In this document: positions 1 to 6,269 of the stretch, piece after piece
Layout of the letters: each line of letters starts with the position of its first letter
Position numbering within the stretch: the first letter of the stretch is position 1
Source: an uncultured Lachnospiraceae bacterium
GTDB taxonomy: Bacteria > Bacillota > Clostridia > Lachnospirales > Lachnospiraceae
Length of the DNA stretch: 11,490 bases
Assembly (NCBI GenBank): GCA_958446555.1
Contig: CAUCWU010000041.1
Location: 1 to 11,490 of the forward strand
Direction: 5' to 3'
Program-made: the position numbers and the translations under genes
The notes under the pieces: model-generated
Database searches by the model: none
Seen by the model: the letters and a program-made list of their open reading frames with translations, nothing else
What the model was told of the DNA's origin: nothing

Positions 1-1
1 T

Positions 2-673
2 CTAATTCCTTTATTGGAAAAGGATTGTCATGTAATTATTCCGGCATTGCCGGGATATGATGAAAATGATTCACAGCAAAATTTTACCAGCGTGGAAAAT
101 ATCGCCGGGGAATTGGCAGAGTGGTTAGTAAAAAATAAGATTACCACCATTGATGTTCTATATGGCTGTTCTATGGGAGGTAGTATTGTTTTAAGAATGC
201 TTGCAGATAAGAAAATTACCGTAAATAACACAATATGCGATGGCGGAATCACACCATATCAGATACCATGGTTACTTACTCGATTCATTGCGGTTAAGGA
301 TTTTCTGCTGATTTCTATGGGAAAAACAGGCGGGTTTAGCCTTCTGGAAAAGGTGTTTGCAACAGATGAATATAGCAAGGAAGATTTAGAATATATGGCG
401 AAAGTTTTCCGCTTTATCAGTTATAAGACCATCTGGAGAACTTTTGAATCATGCAACAACTACAGGATGCCGGAAGGTACTATAGAATATCTGGGTAAAT
501 TAGAATATTGGTACGGTGATAAAGAACGTAAAGAAAGAGCAAAAGATTTAGCATATGTAAAAGAACATTTTCTACATGTAAAGTTTATAGAAATGAAAAA
601 TATGGGACACGCCAGTATGGCGACATTATATCCAGAAAACATGGCAGAACGTATTATGGATTTAGCAAAGTAA
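2..673 (+). CDS. alpha/beta-hydrolase family protein, 5'-truncated by window edge
   Basis: The reading frame is already open at base 2 and codes for LIPLLEK before the TTG at 14, so the real start lies outside the window and the TTG is probably internal. Counting from TTG14, the visible fold elements are a strand and turn (HVIIPALPGYDE), the nucleophile elbow GCSMGG with Ser53, a likely acid Asp169 in WYGDKE, and the catalytic His199 in NMGHASM. This is a complete Ser-Asp-His order, as in alpha/beta-hydrolases. There is no membrane anchor in the visible part, so the enzyme is probably cytoplasmic. The substrate is unknown; esterase or lipase-like activity is only a family inference. The gene ends directly before a nuclease remnant and has no visible link to the cobalamin genes downstream. 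Confidence 0.8.
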   Translation, partial: LIPLLEKDCHVIIPALPGYDENDSQQNFTSVENIAGELAEWLVKNKITTIDVLYGCSMGGSIVLRMLADKKITVNNTICDGGITPYQIPWLLTRFIAVKDFLLISMGKTGGFSLLEKVFATDEYSKEDLEYMAKVFRFISYKTIWRTFESCNNYRMPEGTIEYLGKLEYWYGDKERKERAKDLAYVKEHFLHVKFIEMKNMGHASMATLYPENMAERIMDLAK

Positions 674-677
674 GGAG

Positions 678-995
678 TTGCAGCAAATAAAAAGAAGTAC
701 CTTTATTAATTCCGGCAGGAAGGAGGTTTACGAAAAATTGGTAGAGGAAGATAAGACATTTGAGGAAGCATACGAGCGCCTGAAGAAAGCAAGTAGTGAC
801 GAGAAACTAATGGCAATGTACAGAAGTCGCGAGAAGGCAATAAGAGATTGGAATGATTCGATTAATTCAGCAAGAAGAGAAGGAGAATTACAGGGAAAGA
901 GAATAGGATTACAAGAGGGCATTCAGACTGGACAAATTAGAACTTTGGTTGATCTGGTCGATGATGGACTTCTTGAAGCGATTTTTTTATTGTAA
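678..995 (+). pseudogene. C-terminal remnant of Rpn/PD-(D/E)XK nuclease-family transposase
   Basis: About 105 codons resemble only the C-terminal tail of Rpn/YhgA-like proteins (recombination-promoting nuclease, PDDEXK_2 family). They comprise a charged helical stretch (EEAYERLKKASSDEKLMAMY), the typical DWNDSINSARREGE segment, and a Gly/Glu/Gln-rich tail (GKRIGLQEGIQTGQ). Intact members are, from family knowledge, roughly 300 residues long with the catalytic PD-(D/E)XK core at the N-terminus; that core is absent here. The frame opens at 666, just after an in-frame TAG at 663-665. The only nearby start is TTG678, with AAGGAG abutting it and no spacer, so translation is doubtful. The frame ends in a T7 run (EAIFLL), which might be a frameshift scar. 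It is probably a decayed or recombined fragment with no function. Confidence 0.6.
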
Positions 996-998
996 GAG

Positions 999-1023
999 TA
1001 CCTGACACTCGTACCTTCAGGTA
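999..1023. repeat. short inverted repeat in intergenic region
   Basis: TACCTGA (999-1005) and TCAGGTA (1017-1023) form a perfect 7-bp stem with an 11-base loop. No T-run follows, so it is not a convincing terminator. It lies between the nuclease remnant and the riboswitch promoter. The rest of the gene-free stretch 996-1552 holds the promoter, riboswitch and terminator listed separately. Confidence 0.35.
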
Positions 1024-1063
1024 AGCCTCACATAAGAGTGTAAGGAACTTTTATAAAATTAGA

Positions 1064-1092
1064 TTGAACTTACCAGTAAAGTGTGCTATAGT
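1064..1092 (+). promoter_or_regulatory. sigma-70-type promoter of the riboswitch/transport operon
   Basis: The -35 box TTGAAC (1064-1069) and the -10 box TATAGT (1087-1092) are separated by 17 bp. TGC directly before the -10 provides an extended -10 (TGn). The predicted transcription start, near 1098-1100, lies just upstream of the first riboswitch stem at 1115, as expected for a leader RNA. Confidence 0.7.
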
Positions 1093-1114
1093 AAGATAAA
1101 ATTAAATATGGAGT

Positions 1115-1326
1115 GTTCAGGTGTCGGAGCAATCAACTGCGATTGGCTCCGGTGAAAAGGGAAACAGGTGCAAATCCTGTACGAACTCGTCACCGTGATA
1201 GGGAGCAGGAGCCGCAAAATCACTGGGAAACTGGGAAGATGGCCGATGCGATGATCTTAAGCCGGGAGACCTGCCTGAACGCTGTACAGAAACGAAAGTT
1301 TCAGACCACGAGTAAAAAGGTTGTAC
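1115..1326 (+). promoter_or_regulatory. cobalamin (adenosylcobalamin-type) riboswitch
   Basis: The aptamer is closed by P1: GTTCAGG (1115-1121) pairs perfectly with CCTGAAC (1274-1280). Inside are the class hallmarks: a P2 arm CGGAGCAATC / GATTGGCTCCG, the core AAAAGGGAAACAGGTGCAAA near 1155-1173, the B12-box-like segment CACTGGGAAACTGGGAAG near 1221-1238, and GATGATCTTAAGCCGGGAGA near 1250-1269 followed by CCTGCC. A likely L5-L13 kissing interaction is ACTCGT (1185-1190) with ACGAGT (1308-1313). The second loop lies in a helix closed by GTACA (1284-1288) and TGTAC (1322-1326). In the family, cobalamin binding stabilises this tertiary contact and shuts expression off. Here the downstream terminator at 1381 is the likely output, controlling the chelatase and transporter genes. 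Confidence 0.95.
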
Positions 1327-1330
1327 GTTT

Positions 1331-1370
1331 AAATTTGCAAAATTGATACAGACATTAATTTTGCAGATTT
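1331..1370 (+). other. long hairpin between riboswitch aptamer and terminator
   Basis: AAATTTGCAAAATT (1331-1344) pairs with AATTTTGCAGATTT (1357-1370). The stem has 14 base pairs, including one G-U pair, and a 12-base loop. It is AU-rich and separates the kissing-loop helix from the terminator. It could be a spacer or pausing element, or part of the expression switch; the sequence does not decide this. Confidence 0.55.
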
Positions 1371-1380
1371 ATTTGTGTGC

Positions 1381-1423
1381 GGCTCTTTCTCTGACAATGG
1401 ATCAGAAAGGAGTCTTTCTTTTT
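1381..1423 (+). terminator. intrinsic terminator of the cobalamin riboswitch
   Basis: GGCTCTTT-C-TCTGA (1381-1394) pairs with TCAGAAAGGAGTC (1402-1414). This makes about 13 base pairs with one bulged C and two G-U pairs around a 7-base loop, followed by the T-rich tract TTTCTTTTT (1415-1423). It lies 130 bases before the cbiK start. This is the standard layout of a transcription-attenuating cobalamin riboswitch, so ligand-bound RNA should stop here. Confidence 0.8.
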
Positions 1424-1552
1424 GTATGCATTTTATCAGTTTGTTTATGACTGCTGGAAAAATCATGGTTGGAAACAAATCGTTTCTGGATGCTTTATAT
1501 TTAGTTTGAAGAAGCAGAAAAACTGCAAAAAAGAAAGGCTAGGTAAGCAAAC

Positions 1553-2758
1553 ATGAGAAGAAGAAATCTGGCAGTACTGGTATCCTTATCCCTGATGGGA
1601 ACAATGAGTATGACTGGTTATGCAGCAAGTGAGAAGGAGAGCACAAGCGAGGAGGCAAGCACCGAGGCAGCAAGTGTATCTGAAGATCAGGAAGCTGCTG
1701 ACAATGTTGCAGATCTGATTGATGCAATCTATGTTCAGGAAAGAAATGACAATACCGATGAGCAGTGCAAGGCTGCAAAGGAAGCTTGGGATGCACTCAC
1801 GGATGAGCAGAAGGAACTGGTTGAGGGTGAGAATGCAGATCCGGATTACTTCGGAAGAGATACCGGCGATGCTTCTAAGGATGATCCGAGAAACGGTGAC
1901 GAGATCGGTGAGAACGAGATCTTAGTAGTAAGCTTTGGTACTTCCTTTAATGACAGCCGTGCTGCTGATATCAAGGGAATTGAGGATGCAATTCAGGAAG
2001 CATATCCAGATTGGTCTGTAAGAAGAGCATTCACTGCACAGATCATCATCAATCATGTACAGGCTCGTGATGGCGAGTGTATTGATAATGTTGAGCAGGC
2101 ACTTGACCGCGCAGTTGATAATGGTGTAAAGAATCTTGTTATTCAGCCAACTCACCTGATGCATGGTGCAGAATATGATGAGCTTATGGATGCAGTAGAG
2201 GAGTATGAGGACAAGTTTGAGTCTGTAAAGGTTGCTGAGCCGCTTTTAGGTGAGGTTGGCGACGATGCTACTGTAGTAAATGATGACAAGAAAGCAGTTG
2301 CAGAGATCCTGACAGCAGAGGCAGTTGAGAAGGCAGGCTATGATAGTCTGGATGCAGCAAAGGAAGATGGAGTTGCATTTGTATTCATGGGTCACGGAAC
2401 TTCTCATACAGCAAAGGTATCCTACAGCCAAATGCAGACTCAGATGAATGACCTTGGATATGACAATGTATTTATCGGAACTGTAGAGGGTGAGCCAGAG
2501 GAGACTGCATGCGAGAATGTTATTGATGCAGTAGCAGAGGCTGGTTACACAAAGGTTATCCTTCGTCCATTGATGGTTGTTGCTGGTGATCACGCAAACA
2601 ACGATATGGCAGGTGAGGATGAAGATTCCTGGTTAAGTCAGTTTGAGGAATCTGAAAAGTTTGAAAGTGTAGATACTCAGATCCTTGGTCTTGGTGAGAT
2701 CGAGGGTATTCAGAAGCTTTATGTAGATCACACTGCAAAGGTAATTGATGCAGAATAA
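1553..2758 (+). CDS. cbiK: exported CbiK-type sirohydrochlorin cobaltochelatase
   Basis: CbiK enzymes insert Co2+ into sirohydrochlorin, the entry step of the anaerobic cobalamin pathway. This 401-residue protein starts with a Sec signal peptide (MRRR, hydrophobic core, probable cleavage after GYA24), then a Ser/Glu-rich linker. Residues about 50-92 form a helical module (LIDAIY...AWDALTDEQKELV) seen in many clostridial surface proteins. The chelatase domain runs from about 122 (EILVVSFGTSFND) to the end. The expected metal and catalytic residues are present: His281 in FMGHGTSH, Glu312 in GTVEGEP and His347 in AGDHANND; their spacing matches enterobacterial CbiK (His145, Glu175, His207). There is no lipobox Cys. 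AGG at 1541-1543 serves ATG1553. It is the first gene after the riboswitch. An exported chelatase cannot reach cytoplasmic sirohydrochlorin, so its real role may be metal loading, removal or tetrapyrrole capture outside the membrane; exported CbiK is known from Desulfovibrio. Confidence 0.9.
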   Translation: MRRRNLAVLVSLSLMGTMSMTGYAASEKESTSEEASTEAASVSEDQEAADNVADLIDAIYVQERNDNTDEQCKAAKEAWDALTDEQKELVEGENADPDYFGRDTGDASKDDPRNGDEIGENEILVVSFGTSFNDSRAADIKGIEDAIQEAYPDWSVRRAFTAQIIINHVQARDGECIDNVEQALDRAVDNGVKNLVIQPTHLMHGAEYDELMDAVEEYEDKFESVKVAEPLLGEVGDDATVVNDDKKAVAEILTAEAVEKAGYDSLDAAKEDGVAFVFMGHGTSHTAKVSYSQMQTQMNDLGYDNVFIGTVEGEPEETACENVIDAVAEAGYTKVILRPLMVVAGDHANNDMAGEDEDSWLSQFEESEKFESVDTQILGLGEIEGIQKLYVDHTAKVIDAE

Positions 2759-2779
2759 TCGTTAAGAAGACGAGAAAAA

Positions 2780-2886
2780 GAAGCCAGTGGGAAGCTAGGG
2801 AAGCCATCGGGGACAGGGCAATGTGGCACGAAATAATGTGCCACATTCTCCACGTCCCCATTGGATTCCCGATGGCTTAGGGCTTC
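2780..2886. repeat. GGGGAC...GTCCCC cruciform, REP/RAYT-like palindromic element
   Basis: A nested palindrome fills the gap between cbiK and the next gene. The pairs are GAAGCC (2780-2785) with GGCTTC (2881-2886), AAGCCATC (2801-2808) with GATGGCTT (2871-2878), GGGGAC (2809-2814) with GTCCCC (2854-2859), and ATGTGGCAC (2821-2829) with GTGCCACAT (2838-2846) around the loop GAAATAAT. The GGGG can alternatively pair with TCCC at 2867-2870. No T-run follows, so it is not a classical terminator, but the RNA hairpin could pause polymerase or protect transcript ends within the operon. GGGGAC/GTCCCC-ended palindromes in clostridial genomes resemble sites used by REP-associated Y1 tyrosine transposases; that assignment is an inference, and no transposase is in the window. 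Confidence 0.8.
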
Positions 2887-2920
2887 TGTCCCCAATAGAA
2901 AACAAAGGATATAAGAGGTT

Positions 2921-3904
2921 ATGAGAAGAAAACAAATCGCTGTGATTGGTATGCTGTTTATGACTTGTCTGGCATCGACTGGATGCGGACAGAAAAAGGA
3001 AAAACAGGAGTCTTCGACGGTAGCGAAGGCTTCTACTTTTGAGACACAAGCAGAGACGACAAGTCAGGCAGAGGAAACGACAGAGAAGCAAACTGAAAAA
3101 GAAACAGAGAAAGAGACAAAAACGCAGGCGCATACAGAAAAAGATACAGAAACTGAGACTCAGACGCAGGTAGAGACGGAGTCCTCATCTCTTGAAGATG
3201 GTGTCTACATTGCTGATTTTAACACTGATAGCAGTATGTTTCATGTAAATGAAGCATGTGATGGAAAGGGTACTCTGACTGTAAAGGATGGAGAGATGAC
3301 CATTCATGTTTCACTTACATCGAAGAAGATTTTAAATCTTTATTATGGTCTTGCAGCAGATGCTGCAAAGGAAGGCGCAAAGCTTCTAGATCCAACTACA
3401 GATAGTGTAACATACAGCGATGGAATGACAGAGGAAGTGTATGGTTTTGATATTCCGGTTCCGGCACTTGACGAAGAATTTGATGTTGCTCTTATTGGAA
3501 CAAAGGGAACATGGTATGATCATAAGGTAAGCGTATCTAACCCAGAGCCAAAAGAGGATGATATAAAGAGCACAGTTGACCTTGAAGATGGCACTTATAC
3601 AGCAGAGGTTACACTTGAGGGTGGAAGTGGCAGAGCTTCAATTGAGTCTCCTGCTACGCTCACAGTGAAGGACGGCAAAGTGACTGCTTCAATTGTCTGG
3701 AGTAGTCCCAATTATGACTATATGCTTGTAAATGATGAAAAATATCTTCCAGTCAATACGGAAGGAAACTCTGCATTTGAGATTCCGGTGGCTGCATTTG
3801 ATACAGCACTTGATGTGATTGCAGATACAGTAGCAATGAGCAAGCCGCATGAGATTGAATATACGCTTGCTTTTGATTCTTCTACAATCAAGACGGCAGA
3901 GTGA
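2921..3904 (+). CDS. lipoprotein with two NEAT-like repeats on a Thr/Glu-rich stalk
   Basis: The 327-residue protein begins with a lipoprotein signal (MRRK, hydrophobic core, STGC with Cys22), so it should be anchored on the outer face of the membrane. Residues about 25-90 are a low-complexity Thr/Glu/Gln/Lys stalk (QTEKETEKETKTQ). Two related beta-rich domains follow, about 91-213 and 221-322. Both open with LEDG-x-Y, have an L-T-V-K-D-G strand and end with a hydrophobic IPV(P)A segment. The second (GRASIESPATLTVKDG, then SSPNYDYM) has the layout of NEAT-type haem-binding beta-sandwich domains, but the match is by pattern only. Its Tyr-x-Tyr-Met could be a ligand-binding strand. It probably captures a tetrapyrrole or corrinoid and passes it to the neighbouring binding protein. 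Ribosome site: AAAGGA (2904-2909) or AAGAGG (2913-2918). The next gene overlaps its stop codon. Confidence 0.75.
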   Translation: MRRKQIAVIGMLFMTCLASTGCGQKKEKQESSTVAKASTFETQAETTSQAEETTEKQTEKETEKETKTQAHTEKDTETETQTQVETESSSLEDGVYIADFNTDSSMFHVNEACDGKGTLTVKDGEMTIHVSLTSKKILNLYYGLAADAAKEGAKLLDPTTDSVTYSDGMTEEVYGFDIPVPALDEEFDVALIGTKGTWYDHKVSVSNPEPKEDDIKSTVDLEDGTYTAEVTLEGGSGRASIESPATLTVKDGKVTASIVWSSPNYDYMLVNDEKYLPVNTEGNSAFEIPVAAFDTALDVIADTVAMSKPHEIEYTLAFDSSTIKTAE

Positions 3905-5100
3905 TGAGAAGAGAAGGCTTACTTGTAGGTTGTGCGCTGATCGGTACGTTAACGTTATTTTCTGGGTGTAGAACAGCACAAAAAAGTAATGAGAAGCAAA
4001 TCCTGACAAAAATAGAGTCAAATGCGGATGAGAGCGCATCAGAAAATAAAGCTAGCAAGCAGAATGTGTTGGGAGAGCCGACTGGCAGTATGGCTCTTTC
4101 CTATGCCGAAAATTTTTCAGTGGATTATTATGGTGATTATACCCTGTTAAAGACAAAGGACGGCACACAGATTTTGACCGTGCCAGAGGACAAGGATATA
4201 CCAGATAATCTTGATGAAGATATTGTTGTACTAAAGCAGCCAGCTGATGGAATTTATCTGGTTTCATCAGCTGTTATGGATATGTTTCGAGAGCTGAATG
4301 CGCTTGATTGCATCCAATTTTCTGGCCAGAAGGCAGAAAATTGGTATATTGATGAGGCAAAAGAGGCGATGGAGCAAGGAAAAATGCTCTATGCTGGTAA
4401 ATATAGTAGCCCTGATTACGAATTGTTAGTCTCAAAAAAATGTTCACTTGCGATTGAGAACAGCATGATTCTTCATTCACCAGAGGTCAAGGAAATGCTT
4501 GTTGATTTTAACATCCCAGTGATGATTGAGTATTCAAGCTACGAGTCACATCCACTTGGCCGAGTCGAATGGATCAAATTTTTCGGTGCATTGACTGGAA
4601 AAGAAAAAGAGGCAGAAGAAGCATTCAAGAAACAGACAGAGATTGTCGATCAAGTAACAGCAAAGGAAAAGACCGACAAGACAGTTGGCTTTTTCTATAT
4701 CACCTCAAATGGACTCGTGCAGGTGCGCCAGAGTAGCGACTATATTCCAAAGATGATTGAGCTTGCTGGGGGAAAATACATCTTTGAAAATCTTGGTGAT
4801 TCAGATTCAAAACGATCAACAATGAATATGCAGGTTGAAGAGTTTTACAATGGCGCCAAAGATGCCGACTTTTTGATCTACAACAGTACAGTAGACGGTG
4901 GTGTGAAATCAATCAACGAACTCGTAAAAAAATGTCCGGTTCTAGCAGACTTTAAGGCAGTAAAAAGTGGCAACGTCTGGTGTACCGAGCGCGATGTCTA
5001 CCAACAGTCCATGTCAATCGGGTACCTGATCGAAGATATTCACAATATGCTTCAAGGTGCAGATGATAAAGAAATGAACTATTTGTATCGTTTGAACTAG
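3904..5100 (+). CDS. ABC transporter substrate-binding lipoprotein (FecB/BtuF-like, Peripla_BP_2)
   Basis: This is the extracytoplasmic receptor of a haem/siderophore/B12-class importer. The signal peptide ends in the lipobox LFSGC with Cys22, then a polar Ser/Asn/Lys linker to about residue 60. The two-lobe binding fold follows. The first lobe contains YGDYTLLKT, VVLKQPADGIYLVSSAVMDM and the ALDCIQFSG segment. The second lobe includes KTVGFFYITSNG, MIELAGGKYIFEN, DADFLIYNST and the C-terminal SGNVWCTERDVYQQS. This order is typical of PF01497 proteins, with about 398 residues. ATG3904 shares its A with the upstream TGA (TGATG), suggesting translational coupling; GTG3901 is the alternative start and no strong Shine-Dalgarno is visible. 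The substrate is unproven; the riboswitch and exported chelatase favour a corrinoid, cobalt-tetrapyrrole or related compound over a siderophore. Confidence 0.85.
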   Translation: MRREGLLVGCALIGTLTLFSGCRTAQKSNEKQILTKIESNADESASENKASKQNVLGEPTGSMALSYAENFSVDYYGDYTLLKTKDGTQILTVPEDKDIPDNLDEDIVVLKQPADGIYLVSSAVMDMFRELNALDCIQFSGQKAENWYIDEAKEAMEQGKMLYAGKYSSPDYELLVSKKCSLAIENSMILHSPEVKEMLVDFNIPVMIEYSSYESHPLGRVEWIKFFGALTGKEKEAEEAFKKQTEIVDQVTAKEKTDKTVGFFYITSNGLVQVRQSSDYIPKMIELAGGKYIFENLGDSDSKRSTMNMQVEEFYNGAKDADFLIYNSTVDGGVKSINELVKKCPVLADFKAVKSGNVWCTERDVYQQSMSIGYLIEDIHNMLQGADDKEMNYLYRLN

Positions 5101-5130
5101 TAAATAAAACATGGATGACAGAAATAAGGT

Positions 5131-5207
5131 TACTGTTTACGGATAAGATAATATTTACAGCATAGCCCGAAGGTGAATGGCTTTCATAACATGACGCGTG
5201 AACAGTA
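5131..5207. repeat. short (77-bp) copy of TA-flanked inverted-repeat element
   Basis: The ends TACTGTTTACG (5131-5141) and CGTGAACAGTA (5197-5207) are inverted repeats with one G-U-type mismatch. Its first 56 bases align without gaps to the left part of the longer element at 7419-7608: same terminal repeat, a 23-base AT-rich spacer, then CCCGAAGGTGAATGG and TTTCA. The right end (TAACAT, then CGTGAAC) also matches, but a block corresponding to 7475-7586 is missing. The ends are bounded by TA on both sides, as in mariner/IS630-type MITEs. It lies between the binding-protein and permease genes, inside the presumed transcript. Confidence 0.7.
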
Positions 5208-5245
5208 CACAGCTTTGCCATTTTCAGAAAGGAGATTGCCTTACA

Positions 5246-6265
5246 ATGGAACAAAAACGAAAAATAAGATGCATCATTGTATTTCTCCTTTTGGGAGGCT
5301 GTGTGGTGCTGCTTAGTGTATTAAATATCTGCATTGGAAGCGTTTCAATTCCGATTTTCGATATTTTGGCATCCATTCAGGGAAAAACAATTGAAAATGC
5401 CAGGATTCTGTGGGACATTCGTATGCCCAGAATGCTAGCTGCTCTGATTCTCGGAGGTGCGCTTGGTCTGGCAGGTTATCTATTACAGACCTTTTTTCAT
5501 AACCCGATCGCGGGACCGTTTGTTCTTGGTATTTCCTCTGGTGCAAAGATGACCGTATCGGTTGTCATGGTATTTTTGATGGGACGGGCCATTAGCGTAA
5601 GTTCTGGAATGATGATTGTGGCAGCGTTTGTTGGAGCAATGATTTCAATGGGATTTGTGTTAATGGTATCGCGAAAGGTCGACAGTATGTCTATGCTTGT
5701 TGTCGCCGGCGTAATGATTGGCTATATCTGCTCAGCCATAACGGAACTTGTCGTGACATTTGCGGATGATGCGCAAATCGTTAATCTTCATAACTGGTCA
5801 AGAGGAAGTTTTTCAGGCACAACCTGGGACAATGTGACTGTGATGGCAGTCACTGTGGCAGTGACATCGGTAGCCGTTTTTCTATTGTCAAAGCCGCTTA
5901 GCGCATATCAGCTGGGTGAATCGTATGCTAAAAATCTCGGTGTCAATGTCAAAGGACTTCGCACGGCAATGGTGCTTCTCTCTAGCATTTTGTCAGCATG
6001 TATCGTCGCCTTTGCTGGACCGATTTCTTTTGTAGGAATTGCAGTGCCGCATTTGGCAAAGCAGTTTCTTTCTAGTACAAAGCCGATCTTAATGATTCCG
6101 GCATGTTTCTTAGGAGGAAGTGTATTCTGCTTATTTTGTGACCTGTTAGCAAGAACGGTGATGGCACCGACAGAGCTTAGTATCAGCACAGTTACCGCAA
6201 TTTTCGGTGCACCGATTGTACTTTGGATTATGATTCGAAGAAACAAAGAGAAGGCATTAGAGTGA
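5246..6265 (+). CDS. FecCD/BtuC-family ABC transporter permease
   Basis: This integral membrane subunit would form the translocation path for the binding protein at 3904. Of the possible starts, ATG5246 is chosen because AAAGGAG (5228-5234) stands 11 bases upstream; it gives 339 residues, the usual size for the family. A hydrophobic segment at about 9-30 is followed by the FecCD signature at 59-105 (R-M-P-R, GGALGLAGYLLQ, HNPIAGP, LGISSGA). Several further hydrophobic helices follow, and the conserved cytoplasmic loop GPISFVGIAVPHLAKQF sits near residues 257-274; in this family that loop contacts the ATPase. Only one permease gene is present, so it should work as a homodimer like BtuC. The ATPase gene begins 4 bases after its stop codon. 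Confidence 0.92.
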   Translation: MEQKRKIRCIIVFLLLGGCVVLLSVLNICIGSVSIPIFDILASIQGKTIENARILWDIRMPRMLAALILGGALGLAGYLLQTFFHNPIAGPFVLGISSGAKMTVSVVMVFLMGRAISVSSGMMIVAAFVGAMISMGFVLMVSRKVDSMSMLVVAGVMIGYICSAITELVVTFADDAQIVNLHNWSRGSFSGTTWDNVTVMAVTVAVTSVAVFLLSKPLSAYQLGESYAKNLGVNVKGLRTAMVLLSSILSACIVAFAGPISFVGIAVPHLAKQFLSSTKPILMIPACFLGGSVFCLFCDLLARTVMAPTELSISTVTAIFGAPIVLWIMIRRNKEKALE

Positions 6266-6269
6266 GCAG

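Noticed and set aside
1113..1346. Open frame of 77 codons in the leader of the transport operon
   Set aside because: It lies wholly within the cobalamin riboswitch and its P13 helix; the base order is explained by RNA structure and there is no ribosome site.
1922..2593. Minus-strand open frames opposite cbiK
   Set aside because: They are antisense shadows of a well-supported gene with no family match.
3040..3180. Tandem repeat or microsatellite
   Set aside because: The repeated ACAGA/GAGAC pattern is simply the coding sequence of the Thr/Glu-rich lipoprotein stalk and has no exact period.
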